Shown here piece after piece: positions 7,742-16,726 of a DNA stretch of 35,593 bases. How positions within the stretch are numbered: position 1 is the stretch's first letter; each line of letters opens with the position of its first letter. The stretch is taken from positions 1 to 35,593 of the forward strand of contig DLLF01000017.1 of assembly GCA_002477945.1 (NCBI GenBank), read 5' to 3'. Below the pieces are notes generated by a model. It worked only from the letters and a program-made list of their open reading frames with translations. It was not told where the DNA came from and searched no databases. The DNA is from Bacteroidales bacterium UBA7569. Lineage in GTDB: Bacteria > Bacteroidota > Bacteroidia > Bacteroidales > Paludibacteraceae. Made by a program: the position numbers and the translations under genes.

Positions 7742-10018
7742 TTACTTACAACCGGCGTTCGGGTCGAACCAATCGGGTACATCGAATTGCTCGGTGTCGG
7801 AATAACCAAGTTCTTCGTCTGCCAAGACTTTCTGCATATACTTAGCCCAAACAGGCAATGCCATGTTGGCACCTTGTCCTTCCGCCATGGAGTCGAAATG
7901 TATGGCACGGTCTTCACCACCTACCCAACACCCATTGACGAGAGACGGCGTGAAGCCCATGAACCATCCATCGGAGTTGTTTTGCGTAGTACCCGTTTTA
8001 CCACCCATCGGCATACGCAACCCATAGCGATAGCGAACACGGACTCCTGTTCCGTTGTCGATTACGCTACGAAGCATGGTTATCATCTTGTAAGATGTTT
8101 CTTCGCTTATCACTTCGTGCATACGAGGTGTAAAAGTAGCCAATATGTTGCCATTGTTGTCCTCTATACGTGTTACATAGAGCGGTTCAACACGAACGCC
8201 TTTGTTCGGGAAAGTGGTGTAGGCATCCACCATTTCCTTGACGGACACTTCGCAAGGGCCCAAGCAGAGACTAACAACCGGATCCAACTGTCCTTCAATG
8301 CCAAAAGACCGCATGAGGTTGACCAATGAAGCGGGGGTATAAAGACTCATCAGATAGGCGGAAATCCAGTTGTTGGACTGCGACAAACCCCATTGCAATG
8401 TGACCGTATCGCCTATATTGTTTTTGCTGCTATTGCGAGGCGACCAATCGTTACCATTGGCATCTTGAAGCGTAATGGGCTGGTTGACGGTTTTATCGCA
8501 TGGCCACATACCTTCTTCCATTGCCAAGGTATAGAGATACGGCTTAACCGTAGATCCGACCTGGCGTCTTCCCACATTCACCATATCGTATTGGAAATTG
8601 GCAAAGTTCGGTCCGCCTACATAGGCTTTTACGTGTCCGGAATGGGCATCCATAGACATGAAGCCACAGCGCAAGAAATACTTTTGGTAGCGTATGGAAT
8701 CCAACGGAGAAAGGACGGTGTCAATCATTCCTGCATAAGAGAAGACACGCATCTCAACAGGAGTTTGGAAGGCTTCCTGGATTTCTTTTTCCGATTTTCC
8801 CGCTTTTTTCATCAAACGATAGCGCTCAGACTGTTTCATACTGCGTGTGAGAATACCATTGATTTCCTCCGTTGTCAAATCGCGACTGAACGGAGCATAC
8901 TTCTTGTTCTTCTTCTCTTTGAAGAATTGCCCCTGCAGGTACTGCATGTGTTCGCTTACGGCTTCCTCCGCATAGGTCTGCATACGGGAATCGATGGTAG
9001 TATAGATGCGCAGACCATCGTTATAAAGGTCGTAGGTACTTCCGTCGGCTTTCCGATTTTTATTGCAGAAGCCATAGAGCGGGTTGTTATCCCATTGGTT
9101 CTTATCAATCTTATACTGTTCTTTATTCCACGACGGATAGTTGCTTTCTTTGGGTTCTTTAGCCGTCAGGACAGAACGAAGGTATTCACGGAAATAGGGA
9201 GCCAGTCCCTGTTTATGGTCAACAGATCGATAGTTGATTTCCATAGGGAGTTGTTGCAGAGAATCACATTCCTGCTTGCTGATACAATGGTTTTTACACA
9301 TCTGCGACAGTACAACATTCCGACGGGACAGGGCTCTGTCGGCATGACGGATTGGATTATAGTAGGACGGGTTTTTACACATTCCAACCAAGACCGCCGC
9401 CTGCTCGACAGAGAGATTAGCCGGAGTTGTGTTGAAATACACCTGTGAGGCAGATTTGATACCTACTGCGTTGTAGAGGAAATCAAATTGGTTCAAATAC
9501 ATTGTGATGATCTCCTCTTTGGAATAGAGACGCTCCAACTGGGCGGCAATAACCCATTCGATGGGTTTCTGCAAAGCACGTTCCAGAATGTTGTCGGCAA
9601 CAGGAGAATAGAGTTGCTTTGACAACTGCTGGGTAAGTGTACTTCCTCCGCCTGCTCTGCCGAGAAGCACTACAGCACGGAACAATGCCTTGAGATCAAC
9701 GCCAGGATGACTGTAGAAACGAACGTCTTCCGTAGAGACAAGGGCATCAATCATATAGGGAGAGATATCCTGATACTGCACACCGACCCGATTTTCCTTG
9801 CGATAGTAACTGCCCAATACCTGCATATCGGAGGAATAGATTTCGGTGGCATAGACATTCTTCGGGTTTTGCAGTTCCTCCAACGGAGGAAGATAGCCTA
9901 ACCAACCTTTGGATATCATCCAAAACAGAATGATGACAAGGAGCAATGCTGCAGCAAAAACACTCCAGAACCAAACACCAAAAGAATGTTTAAAGGTTGT
10001 CTTTTTCTCTTGTTTCAT
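7742..10018 (-). CDS. mrcA: Class A penicillin-binding protein (PBP1A type)
   Basis: Bifunctional peptidoglycan synthase anchored in the inner membrane, polymerising glycan strands and cross-linking them in the periplasm. Seen in order: cytoplasmic N-terminus, one membrane helix (~14-35), glycosyltransferase family 51 domain with STEDVRFYSHPGVD and GGSTLTQQLSKQL, then a transpeptidase domain with STVK (Ser acylation site), SQSNN and KTGTT. At 758 aa it is a normal class A length. A basic linker of about 100 residues between the domains (KEKKNKKYAPFSRD, KKAGKSEKE) is a feature of Bacteroidota homologues. It sits 4 bp after hemW in the recN operon. The gene symbol is assigned by similarity of organisation only. 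Confidence 0.96.
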   Translation of the reverse strand: MKQEKKTTFKHSFGVWFWSVFAAALLLVIILFWMISKGWLGYLPPLEELQNPKNVYATEIYSSDMQVLGSYYRKENRVGVQYQDISPYMIDALVSTEDVRFYSHPGVDLKALFRAVVLLGRAGGGSTLTQQLSKQLYSPVADNILERALQKPIEWVIAAQLERLYSKEEIITMYLNQFDFLYNAVGIKSASQVYFNTTPANLSVEQAAVLVGMCKNPSYYNPIRHADRALSRRNVVLSQMCKNHCISKQECDSLQQLPMEINYRSVDHKQGLAPYFREYLRSVLTAKEPKESNYPSWNKEQYKIDKNQWDNNPLYGFCNKNRKADGSTYDLYNDGLRIYTTIDSRMQTYAEEAVSEHMQYLQGQFFKEKKNKKYAPFSRDLTTEEINGILTRSMKQSERYRLMKKAGKSEKEIQEAFQTPVEMRVFSYAGMIDTVLSPLDSIRYQKYFLRCGFMSMDAHSGHVKAYVGGPNFANFQYDMVNVGRRQVGSTVKPYLYTLAMEEGMWPCDKTVNQPITLQDANGNDWSPRNSSKNNIGDTVTLQWGLSQSNNWISAYLMSLYTPASLVNLMRSFGIEGQLDPVVSLCLGPCEVSVKEMVDAYTTFPNKGVRVEPLYVTRIEDNNGNILATFTPRMHEVISEETSYKMITMLRSVIDNGTGVRVRYRYGLRMPMGGKTGTTQNNSDGWFMGFTPSLVNGCWVGGEDRAIHFDSMAEGQGANMALPVWAKYMQKVLADEELGYSDTEQFDVPDWFDPNAGCK

Positions 10019-10022
10019 ACCA

Positions 10023-11144
10023 TTATACGATTATGAGATTTTCTATTATCCTGTTCAATACTTCTATTCCACGGAGAGATGCCACCAAACGATTATCATC
10101 CGTGAGAACCAGTAATCCTCGTTTCAAGTCGTTCTCTGCCTGCTGAAGGCAGTAATTTTTCTCTTTCTGCGACAATCCGGAGAGCAAAAGTCCGTGTTCC
10201 GTCCGCAGGGACAACATCACCCGTTCATTGTACAAGTCGGTCGGACTCAGCACTTCCCGTTCGCAGGGTAGGGAAGAAGCCTGTACTCCCGATAGATACT
10301 TATCCAAATCGGGTATGTTCCATTGGCGCGAAGAACCATCGTAGGAATGTGCTCCCGCCCCTATACCGAGGTATGGGACATTGTTCCAATACGCAGAATT
10401 GTGCCAAGACTGACAGTCCGGCAAACAGAAATTGGACACTTCGTAATGGCAAAATCCTGCCTGAGCGAGTTGATCAACGGCCGTCTCGTACATCTTGTTT
10501 GCCAAATCTTCATCGGTTTCTTTCAGTTTACCCTCTGCAAGCATCTTGCCAAACTGCGTTTTTTCTTCAAAAGTAAGGCAATATGTGCTTATATGCTGCA
10601 CTCCTAATTCTATTGCCGAATGCAAATCGTCCTGCCACCAAGAGAGTGTCTGCGTAGGCAGGCCGTACATAAGGTCAATACTTATATTCTGAAAACCACA
10701 CGCCTGTGCCATCTTGACGGATTGCCATGCCATGGCAGCATCGTGGCGGCGTCCGATAAGACGCAGCAAGTCGTCGCGAAAAGATTGAATACCGATACTC
10801 AAACGATTTACACATATACTGCGCAACGACTCCAAATAGGGTGCTGTCAAGTCGCCAGGATTGGCTTCCAATGTGATTTCCGCATCGGGCGAAACCGCAT
10901 AATTGTCGGCAATGGTTTGCAACAGCAGACGAATGTCGTCTTCCATAAGCAGACTGGGCGTACCTCCACCAAAATAGACAGTATCTATGAGCGAACCTGC
11001 AGGAAGATAGCCGGTTCGCATAGCAAGTTCCTTTTGCAAGGCGGCAACATATATCTCCCTTTTCCCAACCTGCGTTGTTGAGAAGAAGTCGCAATAAGCA
11101 CACCGTGACATACAGAAAGGAATATGTAGATAGATACCTGCCAT
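10023..11144 (-). CDS. hemW: Radical SAM heme chaperone HemW
   Basis: HemW (formerly called HemN-like coproporphyrinogen oxidase) binds heme and is thought to deliver it to target proteins. Seen: the radical-SAM cluster motif with HemW spacing, CMSRCAYC (Cys 11, 15, 18), then GGGTPSLL, the glycine-rich SAM-binding region, and the EANPGD and SIGIQSF motifs of the HemN/HemW family. At 373 aa it is HemW-sized, shorter than true HemN (about 450), and it lacks the extra N-terminal part of HemN. It lies 4 bp after rarA and 4 bp before the PBP gene, so it is co-transcribed. Confidence 0.95.
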   Translation of the reverse strand: MAGIYLHIPFCMSRCAYCDFFSTTQVGKREIYVAALQKELAMRTGYLPAGSLIDTVYFGGGTPSLLMEDDIRLLLQTIADNYAVSPDAEITLEANPGDLTAPYLESLRSICVNRLSIGIQSFRDDLLRLIGRRHDAAMAWQSVKMAQACGFQNISIDLMYGLPTQTLSWWQDDLHSAIELGVQHISTYCLTFEEKTQFGKMLAEGKLKETDEDLANKMYETAVDQLAQAGFCHYEVSNFCLPDCQSWHNSAYWNNVPYLGIGAGAHSYDGSSRQWNIPDLDKYLSGVQASSLPCEREVLSPTDLYNERVMLSLRTEHGLLLSGLSQKEKNYCLQQAENDLKRGLLVLTDDNRLVASLRGIEVLNRIIENLIIV

Positions 11145-11148
11145 TGTG

Positions 11149-12426
11149 CTATTTATCTTCCTCCGTTTTCCAAAGACGGTTCATCCATTCCGCCATACGC
11201 TGTTCGACAGGACTGCCTTGTGCTTCCCAAAAGTGCTTGGTTTGAATGGCATCGGGCAGATACTGCTGTTTGACGAAATGGTTCCTATAGTCGTGAGAAT
11301 ACTTGTAATCTTTTCCATAACCAAGGTCTTGCATCAATTGAGTAGGAGCATTGCGCAGATGCAACGGCACCGGCAAATTCCCACTGTTTCTCACTTCCGC
11401 TACTGCCGCATCGATACCCAAGTATGCAGAATTGCTCTTTTGGGAAGCAGCCAGATAGACAGCCGTCTCCGCCAAAGGAATACGCGCTTCCGGCCACCCC
11501 ACTTTATTGACCACATCGAAGCAGGCATTTGCCAACAAAAGAGCATTCGGGTTTGCCAAACCGACATCTTCCGCTGCCGAAATGACCAAACGACGGGCTA
11601 TGAATTTCGGGTCTTCGCCCGCTACGACCATCCGTGCCAGCCAATACAAAGCGGCATCGGGGTTGCTACCACGAACGGACTTGATGAAAGCCGAGATGAT
11701 ATCGTAGTGAAGTTCGCCATTCTTGTCGTACGCCAAAGGATTTTGTTGCAGGCACTCCGTAATGGTTTGATTATTGATAATTACTTTATCGGCATGTGCT
11801 GAAGCATTGACCGCAATCTCCAACGTATTGAGCAATTTGCGCGCATCGCCCCCCGAATAGCGGTACAAGTCATCGGTTTCTTCTATAACGATATTCTTGG
11901 AACGCAACCATTCATCGTGCGACAAAGCATACTGCAACAATTCATGCAAGTCGTCAACGGTCAGACTTTTGAGAACATATACCTGACAACGTGAGAGCAG
12001 GGGAGTTATAACCTCAAAGGATGGGTTTTCGGTGGTGGCTCCGATAAGCGTAATAGTTCCATTTTCAACCGCCCCCAACAGGCTATCCTGCTGCGACTTG
12101 GAAAAGCGATGTATCTCATCAATGAAAAGGATTGCATTCCCTTTGGAGAAGAGACCTCCTTCCCGTTGTGCCTTTTCAATGACCTCGCGAACTTCTTTAA
12201 CCCCTGAAGTAACAGCGGAAAGCGTATAGAAAGGTCGTTCCAAGCGATTGGCAATGATATGTGCCAGAGTGGTTTTTCCCACGCCGGGAGGTCCCCATAA
12301 TATAAAAGAGGACAAGTCTCCGCTCTCTATCATCCGGCGCAAGATGGCACCTTCGCCCACCAAATGTTTTTGTCCGATATATGCATCCAACGTCTTAGGT
12401 CGGAGTCGTTCTGCAAGAGGTAACAT
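11149..12426 (-). CDS. rarA: Replication-associated recombination protein A (AAA+ ATPase)
   Basis: RarA/MgsA, the bacterial relative of WRNIP1/Mgs1, acts at stalled replication forks. Seen: N-terminal LAERLRPKTLDAYIGQKHLV, Walker A GPPGVGKTT (45-53), Walker B AILFIDEIHRF, sensor 1 LIGATTENPSFE, the sensor 2/lid region SGGDARKLLN, and the tetramerisation C-terminus with RGSNPDAALYWLARM and a PLHLRNAPT motif. 425 aa is the normal length. It starts 2 bp after the recN stop; together the two form a DNA-repair pair at the head of the operon. Confidence 0.96.
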   Translation of the reverse strand: MLPLAERLRPKTLDAYIGQKHLVGEGAILRRMIESGDLSSFILWGPPGVGKTTLAHIIANRLERPFYTLSAVTSGVKEVREVIEKAQREGGLFSKGNAILFIDEIHRFSKSQQDSLLGAVENGTITLIGATTENPSFEVITPLLSRCQVYVLKSLTVDDLHELLQYALSHDEWLRSKNIVIEETDDLYRYSGGDARKLLNTLEIAVNASAHADKVIINNQTITECLQQNPLAYDKNGELHYDIISAFIKSVRGSNPDAALYWLARMVVAGEDPKFIARRLVISAAEDVGLANPNALLLANACFDVVNKVGWPEARIPLAETAVYLAASQKSNSAYLGIDAAVAEVRNSGNLPVPLHLRNAPTQLMQDLGYGKDYKYSHDYRNHFVKQQYLPDAIQTKHFWEAQGSPVEQRMAEWMNRLWKTEEDK

Positions 12427-12428
12427 TG

Positions 12429-14090
12429 TTATTTCGTAAGGTTTAGAAGTTCTTTTGCCTGGTTGACAGCCGCTTCCGTGACATGGTTGGCAGACAACAT
12501 CTGTGCAATTTCGCCAATACGTTCTTCAGAAGAAAGCAGACGGATGCTTGTCTCGGTATGTTGTTCGGTATCCACTTTATACACTTTGTAGTGCGCATCG
12601 CCCATAGAAGCGATTTGCGGCAGGTGCGTGATAACCAGTATCTGTCGTTTTTCCGACATTCTTCGCATGATTGCCCCCATATTGGCAGCCACTTCTCCGG
12701 AAATACCCGTATCAATCTCATCGAAGACCAAAGTCGGCAAATTGGACTCATTGGCAATCAGTTCTTTGATGCACAACATGATACGGGAAATCTCACCACC
12801 GGAAGCCACAGAGGCAATGGGCTGAAGTTGCTGGTTTTTGTTTGCAGCAAAGAAGAACTGTATGTCATCTTTTCCCTCCATATCATAAGTATCGCGTTCT
12901 GTTATCCGAACGTTCATTTGCGCATGCTTTATACCCAATGTTACCAACTCGGAAACAACGGCTTGCTCTATGGTTACCTGCACATTCTTACGAGTTTTTG
13001 ACAGTTTGTCAGCGGCTTGTTTCAAGTCGGATTGGCAACAACGAAGAGCATTTTGCAGAGACAAAATCTCATCTTCGCAGGATTCCAGTTTATTCATACG
13101 CTCAGCAAAATCGTCGCGCAACGCAATCAACTCCGCCACACTTTGTACATGATGTTTCTGCATAAGACCATTAAGCAAGTCCAAGCGTTCGCTGATATGC
13201 GCTTGCTGAGCGGGGTCGAATTCCGTCTGCTCCAACAAACGACTGACTTCGTCTGCAATATCGTCCAATTCGACGGAGGCTGCGTGCAGGCGTTCCCTGA
13301 GAGAACCGCCTTCCTGAACATAAGGGGCTATGTGTTTACACTCGTTCAAGACGACTTGCAAACGACTGAGTATGCCTATATCTTCCGTTGAGAATTGCGT
13401 TAAGACCTCGTTCAGGCTGTTCTTGATTTCTTCTGCATGTTCCAAACGATTCTGCTCCTGCTCCAAGGTGATTTCTTCTTCCGCAACCAATTGAGCGTCT
13501 TTCAGTTGCTGATATTGGAATGCGATGTAATCGGCTTCTTTCCGTTCGGTTTCTGACTTTGTTTGCAATGTCCGCAATTGATTTTCCAAAGTTTTGTACT
13601 CATTCCATAGTTTGCGGTAAGCACTTTTTTCCTTGCCGTTGCGTGCAATGACATCCACCACACCGATCTGGAAGCGATCATCGCGGACCAGCAGGTTTTG
13701 ATGCTGCGAATGAATATCAATCAGGCGGTCAGCCAACTCATGAAGCAAAGATAACGAGACAGGGGTGTCGTTGATAAACGAGCGTGATTTGCCGTTAGCG
13801 ATCAGTTCACGGCGCAAGACACAAGAGGGATCGTAATCCAAATCGTGTTCGCTGAAAAAGGACTCCAAATCAAGGTGTGCCAAGTCGAATTCTCCCTCCA
13901 CTATGCACTTTTGCTCTCCCTCCGTAATATTTTTGCTGTCGGCACGGTTTCCCATAAGCAGAGACAATGCGCCCAAAATAATAGACTTACCTGCACCCGT
14001 TTCCCCCGTAATCACATCGAATCCGCTTGCAAAACCGATGTCCAACTCGGAAATGAGTGCATAGTTTTTGATATGCAAATGCTTTAGCAT
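12429..14090 (-). CDS. recN: DNA repair protein RecN
   Basis: SMC-like ATPase that acts in double-strand-break repair. Seen: Walker A TGETGAGKS (28-36), a long coiled coil rich in Glu/Gln/Leu (~155-370), signature motif ASGGEISRIMLCIK, and Walker B TLVFDEIDTGISG with the following H-loop ITHLPQ. 553 aa is normal. The ATG at 14090 (M-L-K-H-L-H-I) is chosen, not the in-frame upstream ATG at 14135, because the promoter -7 element lies at 14122-14129, so the upstream start would precede transcription and would add 15 residues not seen in the family. It is the first gene of the eight-gene minus-strand operon. Confidence 0.95.
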   Translation of the reverse strand: MLKHLHIKNYALISELDIGFASGFDVITGETGAGKSIILGALSLLMGNRADSKNITEGEQKCIVEGEFDLAHLDLESFFSEHDLDYDPSCVLRRELIANGKSRSFINDTPVSLSLLHELADRLIDIHSQHQNLLVRDDRFQIGVVDVIARNGKEKSAYRKLWNEYKTLENQLRTLQTKSETERKEADYIAFQYQQLKDAQLVAEEEITLEQEQNRLEHAEEIKNSLNEVLTQFSTEDIGILSRLQVVLNECKHIAPYVQEGGSLRERLHAASVELDDIADEVSRLLEQTEFDPAQQAHISERLDLLNGLMQKHHVQSVAELIALRDDFAERMNKLESCEDEILSLQNALRCCQSDLKQAADKLSKTRKNVQVTIEQAVVSELVTLGIKHAQMNVRITERDTYDMEGKDDIQFFFAANKNQQLQPIASVASGGEISRIMLCIKELIANESNLPTLVFDEIDTGISGEVAANMGAIMRRMSEKRQILVITHLPQIASMGDAHYKVYKVDTEQHTETSIRLLSSEERIGEIAQMLSANHVTEAAVNQAKELLNLTK

Positions 14091-14121
14091 AGCCAAGAGT
14101 TTTAGAATTGTATCTAATAGG

Positions 14122-14152
14122 CAAAGATACAACATTTATCTGAAACGGCAAA
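14122..14152 (-). promoter_or_regulatory. Bacteroidota-type promoter of the recN operon
   Basis: On the minus strand: TTTG (14152-14149), 19 nt, TATCTTTG (14129-14122), which fits the Bacteroidota consensus TTTG / TAnnTTTG. Transcription would start a few bases downstream, leaving a leader of about 25-30 nt before recN. Confidence 0.75.
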
Positions 14153-14263
14153 GACTGCCAAAGAAAGCGGAATAATCTATGCCGCCCCATTCGGAGTTGA
14201 AAGAAATGGAGAGTATTGCCGTTTATGAGTTGATTTGTGCTATTCCTTAACTCCGTTTGAGGG

Positions 14264-14467
14264 ATAGACATTCTATTTGTTCGAGACGTTCGAGGAGGGA
14301 AGGCTTCATGCTATAGGAGGATTGGGTAGATTGGACGAATAGGGAAAAGAGGTAATCCCATTGCGGGATTACTATAGACATTCCAGTTAATCGAGAAATT
14401 CTATGAGGTGAGATGGTTTATTCTTCATCTCCCGATGAGGGGTGCTTGAGGTCTCGACGAGGGGTCG
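14264..14467. repeat. Interspersed composite repeat locus 1
   Basis: Holds two copies of a module beginning ATAGACATTC and containing TCGAGA (14264-14299 and 14373-14416), a short degenerate 9-bp array (14315-14350; units AGGAGGATT, GGGTAGATT, GGACGAATA, GGGAAAAGA) and the word CTCGACGAGGGGTCG (14453-14467). All three parts recur at 25535-25990. No gene is recognised in this spacer. Confidence 0.8.
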
Positions 14468-14725
14468 TAGGAATACCCTGCAGGACATACCAAACACCAC
14501 AAAAAAGAGTGAAACCTAAAAGAAAAACCTTGCCTACTTCACCCTTGACGGAACATTATATGCAGAGTTCCTATAATGAAACGGGTAGGGATTTATTCCA
14601 CTTGCAAAGGCAACCGGAAAGTTACATTCAAAACACAGATTGCTACAACAGAGAAGGGGCAATGGAACGATTTCAAGACAAGAGAGACAAAAGGAAACTT
14701 AGAGATGCCGAAACAGGTGCGAGAA
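14468..14725. other. Spacer without recognised gene
   Basis: Between the repeat locus and the glycosyltransferase stop. The minus strand has an ATG-less frame that reads G-V-W-Y-V-L-Q-G-I-P-T-T-P-R-R and runs into the repeat, which looks like part of the repeat and not a gene. A short inverted repeat (CAGGT at 14714-14718, ACCTG at 14728-14732) overlaps the glycosyltransferase stop; too weak to call a terminator. Confidence 0.5.
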
Positions 14726-15754
14726 TTACCTGCGCTTGCCTCTGACATAATAGTCGAACACAATAGAGCGACGGGTAATGACATCGGGAAACGGAACAAC
14801 GGCTTTGCGGAGATTGACCGTACGATCCGCCTTGTATTGCTTACGTTGCCGCCAAAAATCAAGACGAGCCCGAATGACAGTACGGAAATTGGAGAACTTC
14901 CCGCCAAGAACAAATTGCAAAGAAGCAGCATAATCCATCAAGAAACGTATGATCCAAACCCACCAGAGTTTTCCTGCCGGCATATTCTTATACAACATCA
15001 GCAAGTTATTACGGAAGTTCAAGTATGTTTTGCGCGGGTTCTCATAGTTCAAAGAACCCCCTCCCAAGTGGTAAACCACACTTGACGGCACACATACAAT
15101 CCGATGACCTCTACATTGCAAGCGCCAACACAGGTCAATCTCTTCCATGTGAGCGAAGAAACGCCCGTCCAATCCCCCTTCGCGCTTATAAACATCCGTG
15201 CGGATACACAGGCAGGCCCCACTTGCCCAAAAGACAGGGGCAATATCGTCATACTGCCCATGATCGTTCTCAACGTAGCCCAAGATGCGTCCTCTGCAAT
15301 AGGGATATCCCAAAATATCGATATAACCGCCCGCTGCTCCCGCATGCTCGAAAGTGACAGACGGGACAGCACCTTTATCGTATTCTTTTTTGCTCTGCAA
15401 GGAGAGTATTTTAGGCTGACAAGCAGCCACATCGGGATGGCTGTCCATATAAGCCAGCAAGGAAGAAAGCCAACCATCGGTCACCTCGACATCAGAATTG
15501 AGAAGAACCGTGTATTCGGCATCCGTATGAGCCAAAGCACGATTATAGCCCTCCGCAAAACCATAGTTATCGGAAAACGAGATAACATGTACGTCAGGAT
15601 ATTGGGCAAGACAGGCAAGAGAATCGTCGGAAGAGCCATTATCAGCCACGACAACTTCGCACTCCGGCAATGAAGAGAAACGGAGTACCGAAGGAAGATA
15701 CTGCCGGAGCATTGACGCACCGTTCCAGTTCAATATGATGACCGAACATTTCAT
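14726..15754 (-). CDS. Family 2 glycosyltransferase (WbbL/rhamnosyltransferase-like)
   Basis: Inverting GT-A glycosyltransferase that probably adds a sugar to a surface polysaccharide or lipid-linked glycan. Seen: SVIILNWNGASMLRQYLPSV at the start, VVVADNGSSDDS for nucleotide-sugar binding, NYGFAEGYNRAL, the metal-binding region LLNSDVEV, then GACLCIRTDVYKREGGLD and the ED-like acceptor/base region HMEEIDLCWRLQ. The C-terminus (~255-342) has an amphipathic, partly hydrophobic stretch (KLWWVWIIRFLMDYAASL) that probably lies on the inner membrane. 342 aa is typical. It follows the small acidic protein gene by 27 bp and probably shares its promoter. Donor and acceptor sugar cannot be told. Confidence 0.92.
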   Translation of the reverse strand: MKCSVIILNWNGASMLRQYLPSVLRFSSLPECEVVVADNGSSDDSLACLAQYPDVHVISFSDNYGFAEGYNRALAHTDAEYTVLLNSDVEVTDGWLSSLLAYMDSHPDVAACQPKILSLQSKKEYDKGAVPSVTFEHAGAAGGYIDILGYPYCRGRILGYVENDHGQYDDIAPVFWASGACLCIRTDVYKREGGLDGRFFAHMEEIDLCWRLQCRGHRIVCVPSSVVYHLGGGSLNYENPRKTYLNFRNNLLMLYKNMPAGKLWWVWIIRFLMDYAASLQFVLGGKFSNFRTVIRARLDFWRQRKQYKADRTVNLRKAVVPFPDVITRRSIVFDYYVRGKRR

Positions 15755-15781
15755 TGAGACAATGGTTTACAAAAGATTGTA

Positions 15782-16126
15782 TCAATCTTCGCTATCCTCG
15801 TCGTCTTCAGAATAGATACCTATGGATACACCATATTCAAACTCCCCATCAAGGATGAGTTGTATCAGTTCATCGGACAAAAAACAATCGTATTTCGCAG
15901 CGTTTTCTTTGATGTAATCGTACATCTGTTCTTCATCAATGGAAGCCGACTCAGCCGTATCCTCACTGATAAGCCCCTCATTGTCGTAGTAATCATAAAT
16001 CAAATCCAAGACATTTTGGATGTCTTCGCGAGCGAGCGATTTGCGATCAACTTCAGGAATGAAGTTCCATATATATTCAACAGCATCGTCCTCGTTGAAT
16101 TCTATTTCGTCATGATTGTTGTTCAT
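15782..16126 (-). CDS. Small acidic protein of unknown function
   Basis: 114 aa, strongly acidic (many Asp/Glu, ending in a run of D and E), no signal peptide, no membrane segment, predicted mainly helical. I do not recognise a domain; it resembles short acidic hypothetical proteins of Bacteroidales. The start ATG is supported by a good promoter at 16174-16205 about 50 bp upstream and by the absence of other in-frame starts near it. It is the first gene of a two-gene unit with the glycosyltransferase. A function should not be inferred from that alone. Reality of the gene is well supported by the promoter and its low-complexity but open frame. Confidence 0.8.
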   Translation of the reverse strand: MNNNHDEIEFNEDDAVEYIWNFIPEVDRKSLAREDIQNVLDLIYDYYDNEGLISEDTAESASIDEEQMYDYIKENAAKYDCFLSDELIQLILDGEFEYGVSIGIYSEDDEDSED

Positions 16127-16173
16127 AAAAATTGCATTTTTGAAGTTAGTAATACGTTTGCTTCGGATTTTCG

Positions 16174-16205
16174 CAAAATTACATCAACTTTTGCTTGCTC
16201 GCAAA
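16174..16205 (-). promoter_or_regulatory. Bacteroidota-type promoter of acidic protein - glycosyltransferase unit
   Basis: Minus strand: TTTG (16205-16202), 20 nt, TAATTTTG (16181-16174). Exact match to TTTG / TAnnTTTG. The leader to the ATG at 16126 would be about 40-45 nt. Confidence 0.78.
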
Positions 16206-16459
16206 TAACGCCATAAGAAAAATAATCTATCACAAAGGGGAGGGTAGGGAATATCTATTCAAATTCACATCTTTGAATTTGCATTTGTAACACAATGCAG
16301 TTTGATTACGGGACATCATTGTGAACTTCCAGTAGACATATATCGTGATATTTTACAAGTGTGGTTATGCGTGTACTTCAGCAATGTGATACTATGTGAA
16401 CACACTCAAATATGCAATATTGCGTTTTATAACTAATTATATATAAGCAGATATAATAA

Positions 16460-16592
16460 ATATCTATAGTTGCGCTTTAGAAAAATAATGAGATGGAGCA
16501 GCATATTGTTACCATGCTGCATGATATGTATTGTACAGAGTACTCCAATTCTCTATAAATGAGATATATAATACATATATCTATAGTTGTGC
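16460..16592. repeat. Imperfect direct repeat in AT-rich control region
   Basis: The 16-mer ATATCTATAGTTGCGC (16460-16475) recurs as ATATCTATAGTTGTGC (16577-16592), 117 bp apart, each with similar AT-rich flanks (AGATATA... before, ...ATAATG after). Between them lies an inverted repeat at 16498-16520. The whole spacer 16206-16711 holds no recognised gene. Confidence 0.65.
16498..16520. promoter_or_regulatory. Inverted repeat, operator-like
   Basis: Perfect 7-bp arms GCAGCAT (16498-16504) and ATGCTGC (16514-16520) separated by 9 bp. The size suits a dimeric regulator or a small hairpin; no T-run follows, so it is not a typical terminator. Confidence 0.45.
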
Positions 16593-16645
16593 AGTATATC
16601 CTATAATGTACTGTTCGTCAATTTATTATATAACTGCTCCTGAAG

Positions 16646-16672
16646 ATTGTGAATCTCATCACGATTCACAAT
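16646..16672. promoter_or_regulatory. Inverted repeat upstream of XRE regulator gene
   Basis: Perfect 9-bp arms ATTGTGAAT (16646-16654) and ATTCACAAT (16664-16672) with a 9-bp spacer, about 40 bp before the -33 element of the regulator's promoter. A candidate operator, possibly for the regulator itself. Confidence 0.5.
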
Positions 16673-16684
16673 TATATTTTGCAC

Positions 16685-16726
16685 TTTGCAGATGTGATTC
16701 CACGATATAGTTTTGCAAATGTGATT
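16685..16726. repeat. 15-bp direct repeat overlapping the XRE promoter
   Basis: TTTGCAGATGTGATT (16685-16699) and TTTGCAAATGTGATT (16712-16726), one mismatch, 27 bp start to start. The second copy overlaps the -33 element at 16712-16715, so a protein bound here would affect initiation. Confidence 0.55.

Noticed and set aside
8393..9448. 351-codon open frame on + strand
   Set aside because: Lies wholly antisense to the penicillin-binding protein gene, whose motifs are intact; no domain recognised and no promoter.
14468..14580. Minus-strand frame G-V-W-Y-V-L-Q-G-I-P-T-T-P-R-R...
   Set aside because: No start codon, about 44 codons, bounded by a stop upstream, and its 3' part is the interspersed repeat; best seen as repeat-derived.
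16498..16672. Invertible promoter switch (phase variation)
   Set aside because: The longer repeats here are direct, not inverted, the inverted repeats have only 9-bp spacers, and no recombinase gene is nearby.
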